Source of the DNA: Streptomyces europaeiscabiei
GTDB lineage: Bacteria; Actinomycetota; Actinomycetes; Streptomycetales; Streptomycetaceae
NCBI RefSeq assembly: GCF_036346855.1
Contig: NZ_CP107841.1
Coordinates: 4,716,001-4,780,000 of the forward strand
DNA length: 64,000 nt
Direction of reading: 5' to 3'
A model generated the notes under the pieces. It was not told the DNA's origin and did no database searches. It was given only the letters and a program-made list of their open reading frames with translations. A program made the translations under genes and the position numbers. Numbering within the stretch: the stretch's first letter is position 1; the number at the start of each line of letters is the position of its first letter. Of the stretch, positions 58,622 to 64,000 are shown in pieces.

Positions 58622-59050
58622 TCAGCCCCAGTCCCGCCCCGACCGCCCCCGCTTGGTGTCGGACCGCTGCTTCTTCTCCCGCAGCCGCCGTTCGTTGATC
58701 CCCCTCGGGATACGGGTGGCCCGGCGCGGCCTGGGCGGCGGCGCGGTCGCCTCCGCGAGCAGCGCGGCCAGACGTACGGCGGCGGTCTCCCGGTTGCGCC
58801 ACTGGGAACGGTGCTCGGAGGCCCGCACGCTGACGACCCCCTCGACGAGGCGCCCCGCGAGCCGCTCCAGCGCCCGCGCCTTCCACACCTCGGGAAGTGC
58901 CTCGGTGTTCGCGAGGTCGAACCTCAGCTCGACCTGCGAGTCACTGGTGTTGACGTGTTGTCCGCCGGGACCGGAGGACCGGGAGAAACGCCACATGAGC
59001 TCGGCCTCGGGAAGCGAGACGGAGCCACGGATGACGTGAGGACCGGACAT
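58622..59050 (-). CDS. arfB: Ribosome-rescue peptidyl-tRNA hydrolase ArfB
   Basis: A 142-residue RF-1-like protein with the GGQ motif in SSGPGGQHVNT at residues 25-35 and a basic tail (RREKK-like: RRLREKKQRSDTKRGRSGRD) that enters the empty mRNA channel of stalled ribosomes. It hydrolyses peptidyl-tRNA on non-stop complexes as a backup to tmRNA. ATG 59050 is used; longer frames upstream lack similarity. It converges on the flavin reductase and is divergent from terD. Confidence 0.9.
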   Translation of the reverse strand: MSGPHVIRGSVSLPEAELMWRFSRSSGPGGQHVNTSDSQVELRFDLANTEALPEVWKARALERLAGRLVEGVVSVRASEHRSQWRNRETAAVRLAALLAEATAPPPRPRRATRIPRGINERRLREKKQRSDTKRGRSGRDWG

Positions 59051-59263
59051 GCCCCCATCGTCGCGCGGATGTCCGGTCCACGTCACGCCCTTTTCACCGC
59101 GTCCGGCGATGCTGCGTACCGCGCCCGGCCGAAGCTCGGGTAAAGAAAGTAAAAACCGCAGGAACCTCTGGCGCCCCTCCCGACGTTCATAGGGGTACAG
59201 GTAGCTTCGTCCCCGGCACGAAGCCCGTAAGGCACGTACGCAACGAGGGAAGGACTCCCAACC

Positions 59264-59839
59264 ATGGCTGTAAGCCTGTCCAAGGGTGGCAACGTCTCGC
59301 TCACCAAGGAGGCCCCGGGCCTGACGGCCGTCACCGTGGGCCTCGGCTGGGACGTCCGTAGCACCACCGGCACGGACTTCGACCTCGACGCCTCCGCGAT
59401 CGCGGTCAACACGCAGGGCAAGGTCTACTCGGACGGCCACTTCGTGTTCTTCAACAACAAGCAGACCCCGGACCAGACCATCGTCCACACCGGTGACAAC
59501 CGCACGGGTGAGGGCGCGGGCGACGACGAGGCGATCAACGTCAACCTGGCGGGTCTCCCCGCCGACATCGACAAGATCGTCTTCCCGGTCTCCATCTACG
59601 ACGCCGAGAACCGCTCGCAGAACTTCGGCCAGGTCCGCAACGCCTACATCCGTATCGTCAACCAGGCCGGCGGCGCCGAGATCGCGCGCTACGACCTCTC
59701 CGAGGACGCCGCCACCGAGACCGCCATGGTCTTCGGCGAGCTGTACCGCAACGGCGCCGAGTGGAAGTTCCGCGCGGTCGGCCAGGGCTACGCCTCGGGC
59801 CTCGTCGGCATCGCCCAGGACTTCGGCGTCAGCGTCTGA
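59264..59839 (+). CDS. TerD-family calcium-binding stress protein
   Basis: A 191-residue TerD/TerE-type protein: [20 protein letters not shown], then [20 protein letters not shown] with the DFDLDASA calcium site and [19 protein letters not shown] with a second acidic loop. TerD proteins are abundant cytoplasmic or membrane-associated Ca-binding proteins; in Streptomyces they affect development. ATG 59264 has AGGGAAGGA in good position. It is a single gene with its own terminator, without a full tellurite-resistance operon. Confidence 0.9.
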   Translation: MAVSLSKGGNVSLTKEAPGLTAVTVGLGWDVRSTTGTDFDLDASAIAVNTQGKVYSDGHFVFFNNKQTPDQTIVHTGDNRTGEGAGDDEAINVNLAGLPADIDKIVFPVSIYDAENRSQNFGQVRNAYIRIVNQAGGAEIARYDLSEDAATETAMVFGELYRNGAEWKFRAVGQGYASGLVGIAQDFGVSV

Positions 59840-59887
59840 CGTTTAGACCGTCCGGGGCGCCGATGCCCCGCACCGCACCACACCGCC

Positions 59888-59928
59888 GAAGGCCCCGCCG
59901 CGACGCCCGCCGTCGCAGCGGGGCCTTC
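59888..59928 (+). terminator. Terminator of terD-like gene
   Basis: GAAGGCCCCGC and GCGGGGCCTTC form a perfect 11-base stem around an inner loop of 19 bases, 49 bases after the stop. Confidence 0.9.
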
Positions 59929-60205
59929 GGCCGTCCTGCCTGGCCCCACCACACGCCGCGTCCTCGCACCCGTCTTCACACCCGTCGGCCCTCACACCCG
60001 CCAGTCGGCGGAGTACTGGATGTGCAGCGAGGCGGGTACGTGCCGTCGGTTCGGCGGTCGCGACCATGGCCCCGCGCCCAGCTCGACACAGAAGTGTAGG
60101 GAGTTATGGGTGGGGGTTGTGAGTGGGGAGTCAGGGGAGCGGAGGGCGGGAATCTAGTCGCTCGGTCCGGGGCCGGTGTCAGACCCGGTCGATAGCGTGC
60201 GGGGC

Positions 60206-61222
60206 ATGCTGCTGCTCGAACCACTCCACACGGCCGAGGACGGAACCATTCCCGGCCCCCTCCTCGCCGAACTCACCGCCCTGCACGCCTCCAACCGCGA
60301 CTTCTACACCCTCAGCGGTGACTTCCCGGACGCGAACGACATCCGTCCCGAGCAGGTGGCTGCGGCACTGTCGGTGGAGCTGGCCAACCCGGACGTGGAG
60401 ATCCTGCTCGCCCGCGACGGCGGCGGCGGCAGCCTCGGTGACCGCGGCGACAGCGACAGCGCCAGTAACAGCCGGCGGCTCGTCGGGGTCGCCATCACCC
60501 TCGCGCGCCATCCCGATCCGGCCGACCCCGACCCGTGGATCGGGCTGCTGCTCGTCGACACGGCGGCCCAACGACGGGGGTACGGGCGGCAGTTGGCGGC
60601 CCTCGTCGAGGAACGGTTCCGGCGGGCAGGGCGTACCGCCGTGCGGCTGGCGGCGCTCGACAACAACCCCGGTGCCCTGGCGTTCTGGACGTCTCTCGGT
60701 TACGAGGTCGTCGAGCGTCGCCGGGACCGCCAGCTGGGGCGCCCGTGCACGGTGCTGCGCAGGACGCTCCGTACGCCGCGCCGGGCCGCACGGGTCGCCG
60801 TACTCGATCCGGAGGGTGCCGTCTTCCTGTTCAAGTACCACAACGAGGAGGTGGGCGTGCACTGGGCGCTGCCCGGAGGCGGTCTGGAAGCGGACGAGGC
60901 ACCGCGCGAGGGTGCCCTGCGGGAACTGCGTGAGGAAACGGGCTGGACGGACGTGGAGCCGGGCGCCTTCCTCGGTACCTGGGACCATGACTTCATCCGC
61001 GCCGACGTCCCCGTCCGTCAGTACGACCAGATGTTCGTGGCCCGGGGGCCCCGCCGTGAGCCGGTCGGTGGCCTCCTCGCCGCCGCGCGCACCAAGGAAG
61101 GCATCCTGGCCTGGCGCTGGTGGACCCGCCAGGAGCTCACCGAGGCGGAGGAGGCCGTGTGGCCGCCCGAACTGCTGTCGCTGCTGACGGAGTTCGAGAG
61201 GTCGGAGAAATCCGGGAAGTGA
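60206..61222 (+). CDS. GNAT acetyltransferase-NUDIX hydrolase fusion
   Basis: A 338-residue two-domain enzyme. Residues 1-185 are a GNAT domain with the acetyl-CoA loop QRRGYG (122-127) and DNNPGALAFWTSLGYEV. Residues 192-335 are a NUDIX domain; its box runs from Gly224 to about residue 247 and carries the REL-EE-G residues (RELREETGW). ATG 60206 is used; 60176 gives ten more residues. The domain order suggests a bifunctional enzyme acting on one nucleotide-like or amino-containing substrate, which is unknown. Convergent with the M1 peptidase, 13 bases between stops. Confidence 0.85.
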   Translation: MLLLEPLHTAEDGTIPGPLLAELTALHASNRDFYTLSGDFPDANDIRPEQVAAALSVELANPDVEILLARDGGGGSLGDRGDSDSASNSRRLVGVAITLARHPDPADPDPWIGLLLVDTAAQRRGYGRQLAALVEERFRRAGRTAVRLAALDNNPGALAFWTSLGYEVVERRRDRQLGRPCTVLRRTLRTPRRAARVAVLDPEGAVFLFKYHNEEVGVHWALPGGGLEADEAPREGALRELREETGWTDVEPGAFLGTWDHDFIRADVPVRQYDQMFVARGPRREPVGGLLAAARTKEGILAWRWWTRQELTEAEEAVWPPELLSLLTEFERSEKSGK

Positions 61223-61235
61223 CGGAACAGCACTC

Positions 61236-62858
61236 TCACGCCTCCGGCGGCCTGCCCTCCCCGTACAGCCATTCCTCCCAGATCGGCGTCAGGTCCGCGT
61301 CCGGAGCCGCCTTCTCCGCGAACTTCTCGACGTACGCCGTGAAGTCGGCCGTGTCCGCGTTGCCGTGGCGGTGAGCGGTCGCCCAGCCCCGGATCAGCCC
61401 GAAGAAGGCGTCGTCGCCGACCGCCTCGCGGATCTTGTGCAGGACCATGGCACCGCGTTCGTACACCGGGCTGTCGGAGATACGGGCGGCGCTCGGCGGC
61501 TTCGCGGGCGGGAAGTCCCAGACGGCCTCGTTCGAGGCGGCGTCCTGGTGGTAGTCGCCCTCGTACAGCGCGTCGAAGATCTCCTGGGCGGTGTCGCCGC
61601 CGTGGTCCTCCTCCCACAGCCACTCGGCATACGTGGCGAAGCCCTCGTTGAGCCACATGTCCCGCCAGCTCTTCGGGGTGACGGAGTCGCCGTACCACTG
61701 GTGGGCCAGTTCGTGGACGAGGAGCGAGAGGTCCGGGGCGCCGGGGAAGACGGGGCGGTTCTGGGTCTCCAGGGCGTACGCCACGTCCTCCGGCCTCTCG
61801 ACGATCGCGCCGGTGGAGGAGAAGGGGTACGGGCCGAAGTTCCCCTCCGCCCACTCGATGACCTCGGGGATCCGGCCGAGGACCGCGCGGCTGTCCTCGG
61901 CCTGCGCGGGATCGACGGCGACGTACACCGGAAGCCGACCCGCGCCCGTGCCTTCGTCCGTGCCCTCGCCCTCGCCCTCGTCCGCGCCCTCGCCCTCGTC
62001 CGCGCCCACTGTCGAGTGTCGGATCTCGTACGTGCCGATCGCGATCGTGGCCACGTAACTCGCCATCGGCTCGGCGGTGTGCCAGGAGTAGGTCGTACGG
62101 CCGCTCTTGGTGGACTCGCTCCTCAACTCCCCGTTGGAGACGGCCCGCAGGCCCTCGGGGACGGTGACCGTGATGTCGTAGGTCGCCTTGTCGGAGGGGT
62201 GGTGGTTGCCGGGGAACCAGGTCATCGAGCCCGCCGGTTCGCCCAGCGCGAGGACTCCGTCGGCGGTCGGCAGCCAGCCCTCCCGGGAGCCGTCCGGGTC
62301 GGTGATCGTCTCCGGGGCGCCCGAGTAGCGCACCGTCGTACGGAACGTCTCCCCTTCGCGAAGCCCGTTCTCGGGGGTGACGGTCAACTCCTGCCCCGCC
62401 CGCTTCCAACGCGCCGCCGCGCCATCGACGGTGACCGACCCGACGTCCATCCCCTTCAGGTCGAGGTTGAAGGAGCCGAGGTTGCGCGTCGCCCGTGCGG
62501 TGACGACGGCGGTGGCACGCAGGTGGGCGTCCGCCTCGGTGTCGACCTCGGTATCGGTGTCGGTATCGGTGTCGGTGCCGGTGTCGGTGCCGGCGCCGGT
62601 GTCGGCATCGGGCTCGGTGTCGGAGTGGGAGTCGGCATCGGGCTCGGTATCCGTATCGGCCGGGGGTTCGTATCCAAGGGTGAGGGCGTAGTGGGTGACG
62701 TCGTAGCCGCCGTTGCCGAGTTTGGGGAAGTACGGGTCCCGGAGGCCGGCGGAACCCCTGCTCTCCTCGGCCGCGCCGCCGCCCCCGGTGCACGACGTGA
62801 GCGTGAGTGCCAGCGCGACAGTGAGCAGGGCGGCGGGGACAACCGGTGCGGATCGGGA
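61236..62858 (-). CDS. M1-family metallopeptidase (lipoprotein)
   Basis: A 540-residue secreted aminopeptidase-like enzyme. The lipobox LTSC has its Cys near residue 23. The zinc site is HELAHQWYGD (about residues 382-391), with the third ligand in NEGFATYAEW. ALETQNRPVF occupies the place of the GAMEN exopeptidase motif. GTG 62858 is chosen because AGGA precedes it and it gives a compact signal peptide; ATG 62891 is the longer alternative. Two low-complexity insertions, DT/DA repeats (residues 68-110) and EGEGADEG repeats (285-307), come from hexanucleotide-like DNA repeats and probably vary between strains. Confidence 0.85.
   Translation of the reverse strand, partial: SRSAPVVPAALLTVALALTLTSCTGGGGAAEESRGSAGLRDPYFPKLGNGGYDVTHYALTLGYEPPADTDTEPDADSHSDTEPDADTGAGTDTGTDTDTDTDTEVDTEADAHLRATAVVTARATRNLGSFNLDLKGMDVGSVTVDGAAARWKRAGQELTVTPENGLREGETFRTTVRYSGAPETITDPDGSREGWLPTADGVLALGEPAGSMTWFPGNHHPSDKATYDITVTVPEGLRAVSNGELRSESTKSGRTTYSWHTAEPMASYVATIAIGTYEIRHSTVGADEGEGADEGEGEGTDEGTGAGRLPVYVAVDPAQAEDSRAVLGRIPEVIEWAEGNFGPYPFSSTGAIVERPEDVAYALETQNRPVFPGAPDLSLLVHELAHQWYGDSVTPKSWRDMWLNEGFATYAEWLWEEDHGGDTAQEIFDALYEGDYHQDAASNEAVWDFPPAKPPSAARISDSPVYERGAMVLHKIREAVGDDAFFGLIRGWATAHRHGNADTADFTAYVEKFAEKAAPDADLTPIWEEWLYGEGRPPEA
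61938..62006. repeat. CCCTCGTCCGCG-type repeat in the M1 peptidase gene
   Basis: Short units based on CCCTCGTCCGCG/CCCTCG encode an EGEGADEG stretch on the minus strand. Confidence 0.85.
62529..62657. repeat. Hexanucleotide repeat in the M1 peptidase gene
   Basis: About twenty units of GGTATC/GGTGTC/GGTGCC type encode an Asp-Thr/Asp-Ala tract after the signal peptide. The unit is two codons, so length changes keep the frame. Confidence 0.9.
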
Positions 62859-62898
62859 CACGTCGGGGATCCTATGAGGACATGACACCATCGCCTAC

Positions 62899-63399
62899 GT
62901 GCTCGACATCGGCTACGCCCTCTCCAACCGCTTCCCCGACCCGCCGCAGACGGACTACCGCCGCGCCGACGTGTACGCGCTGCGGCACGACCTGTTCTGC
63001 GGAGACGTCTACCTCGCCGACACCAAGGCGGACCGGGAGCTGTCCACAGCCTGGGGATGGGTGCCGGTGCTGGACTTCGCGTGGGCGCTGTGCGACATCG
63101 TGGAACGGCTGGACCAGGACCCGGCCGGGTCCCGTGCCTCCCGGCCCCAGTACGCGGAACTCGACTTCACCGAGTCCACCGACCGCATGCTCTTCGAGCG
63201 GCGCTTCGGGTGGGTGGACGTCGAGGCGGACTGGATGCGGGCCGAGGAACCCCCGCTGACCTTCTCCCACACCGAGCTCCGCCGCGAGGCCCGCGACTTC
63301 CTGCACGATGTGATCGCCGACCTCTGCGACCTCCACGACGCCTTGGCCGAGAACCCGGCGATCTGGACCCTCCAGTCCCGCTTCCCCAGACTCCCGTAG
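62899..63399 (+). CDS. Conserved hypothetical protein
   Basis: A 166-residue soluble protein from GTG 62899 (MLDIGYALSNRFPDPPQTDY). It contains RHDLFCGDVYLADTKADREL, then GWVPVLDFAWALCDIVERLD and a C-terminal helical part. I do not recognise a family. It is divergent from the M1 gene with only 40 bases between starts, so the promoters must overlap unless transcripts are leaderless. Confidence 0.65.
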   Translation: MLDIGYALSNRFPDPPQTDYRRADVYALRHDLFCGDVYLADTKADRELSTAWGWVPVLDFAWALCDIVERLDQDPAGSRASRPQYAELDFTESTDRMLFERRFGWVDVEADWMRAEEPPLTFSHTELRREARDFLHDVIADLCDLHDALAENPAIWTLQSRFPRLP

Positions 63400-63429
63400 G
63401 GGCGCCGCGGTCGTCTGCGGGCCCGGCGG

Positions 63430-63565
63430 GAGCGGAGTCTTTCAGGGGCGCGGGGAACCGCGCGAGCAACCACGACGAACCCGCGGTGGGTGTTGAAGGG
63501 GCACCGCCCCTCGGGGATGGGAACGGGTAGGGGCGGTGGGGGGCGAACCCCACCAGGCACCCCCG
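63430..63565. repeat. Dispersed palindrome copy H
   Basis: CTTTCAGGGGCGCGGGGAAC followed by CGCGCGAGCAACCACGACGA, then GGGGCACCGCCCC and GATGGGAACGGGTAGGGGCGG. The tail is the same as in copy B at 6.4 kb. Confidence 0.8.
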
Positions 63566-63569
63566 CAGG

Positions 63570-64000
63570 TCACCCCTCCACCCGAATCCCCATCTCCCCC
63601 GCCAACACCGGCGCCAGGTCCATCAACTGGGCCGCGCTGATCACCGCCCCGGACAACCGATCCACCCCCCGCACGATCTCCACCGACGCGGCCCCCCGCA
63701 GATCCACATCCACCAGGGTCACGCCACTCAGATCGGCCCCCTTCAACGCGCACCCCACAAACGCGACCCGTTCCAGCCGCGCACCCGCGAAATCCGGCTC
63801 GACCAGCACGCAGTCCTCGAAGACCACATCCTTGAGCCGAGCCTCACGCAGGTTGAGGTAGTCGATCTTCCCCCCGCGCACGAGCACCCGCTCCAGCACG
63901 GCCCCGTGCAACTGCACCCCGCCGAGCCGCGCATCGACCAGCTCCACGTCACGCAACGTCGCCTCGGCGAGATCCGTGCCGACACCCCGTATCCCGGTGA
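63570..64000 (-). CDS. Pentapeptide-repeat protein, C-terminal part
   Basis: The minus strand codes without a stop from the window end to 63570. The visible 142 codons contain leucine/alanine-spaced pentapeptide units such as DLAEA, TLRDV, ARLGG, VQLHG, ARLKD, VVFED, ADLSG and VDLRG, which build a right-handed beta-helix. Such proteins can mimic DNA or act as scaffolds, but a function cannot be assigned. The start lies outside the window; apparent internal starts are not real ones. Confidence 0.8.
   Translation of the reverse strand, partial: TGIRGVGTDLAEATLRDVELVDARLGGVQLHGAVLERVLVRGGKIDYLNLREARLKDVVFEDCVLVEPDFAGARLERVAFVGCALKGADLSGVTLVDVDLRGAASVEIVRGVDRLSGAVISAAQLMDLAPVLAGEMGIRVEG

Noticed and set aside
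59264..59839. Tellurite-resistance operon
   Set aside because: Only one TerD-type gene is present, with its own promoter region and terminator; no terABC or terF-like genes are seen.

Overview
This window is high-GC actinobacterial DNA with the gene content of a Streptomyces chromosome. The evidence is the strong third-position GC bias, GGAGG-type ribosome binding sites with GTG and TTG starts, futalosine menaquinone genes (mqnB/mqnD), mycothiol-type enzymes, a CIRCE-controlled GroEL, DasR-type operators at nagK/nagA, XRE-DUF397 pairs and a CdgB-like diguanylate cyclase. From memory the gene order resembles the SCO4280-SCO4330 part of the S. coelicolor chromosome read backwards. I cannot name the species. 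Apart from a few insertion-sequence remnants it reads as conserved core chromosome; I see no prophage, rRNA, tRNA or CRISPR array.

Layout. 1-7.6 kb: end of a DUF3027 gene, an MFS transporter, a DUF2771 lipoprotein, mqnB-mqnD, a cold-shock protein, a resolvase relic, a HAD phosphatase and membrane proteins. 7.9-17.4 kb: nucleic-acid machinery: a Helicase_C_3/WYL-like protein, an XPB-type helicase, an unusual YqhA-IstB fusion, a RelE-like protein and the RNA polymerase-associated helicase HelR. 17.4-24.5 kb: CPCC protein, secreted trypsin-like protease with a possible leader ORF, NPP1-family protein, a divergent membrane pair (RipA-like and a YLRPF protein), CutC and pseudogenes. 24.5-26.8 kb: IS200/IS605 material, including an apparently complete tnpA/tnpB element. 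26.8-38.1 kb: HD hydrolase, chloramphenicol-type efflux pump, an MDMPI-GNAT fusion, RpiR-MurQ amino-sugar recycling, XRE/DUF397 and Uma2. 38.2-44.1 kb: old yellow enzyme, GroEL under a double CIRCE, cold-shock protein, a MoaD-like protein and threonine synthase under a SAM-I riboswitch. 44.2-48.1 kb: compatible-solute genes gpgS, otsA and otsB. 48.3-53.8 kb: N-acetylglucosamine catabolism (solute-binding lipoprotein, nagK, nagA, PfkB kinase) around three DasR-like sites. 53.9-64 kb: I36 inhibitor, CBM protein, cdgB, flavin reductase, ArfB, TerD, a GNAT-NUDIX fusion, an M1 peptidase and a pentapeptide protein running off the end.

How parts work together. NagK phosphorylates GlcNAc, NagA deacetylates the product, and RpiR/MurQ recycles MurNAc-6-P into the same pool; a DasR-like site near cutC hints at a link. 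OtsA, OtsB and GpgS make osmolytes or storage sugars. CIRCE and the cold-shock genes form a thermal-stress block. The SAM riboswitch ties threonine synthase to methionine status.

Two structural themes recur. First, a dispersed GC-rich imperfect palindrome lies in at least seven places, one of which has become the N-terminus of NagA. Second, short tandem repeats sit at gene ends and linkers and create low-complexity tails such as repeated EP, DP and DT. At least three IS200/IS605-type right ends share a small hairpin followed by TCAA. Two of them have landed at the very 3' end of a host gene and now supply its stop codon.
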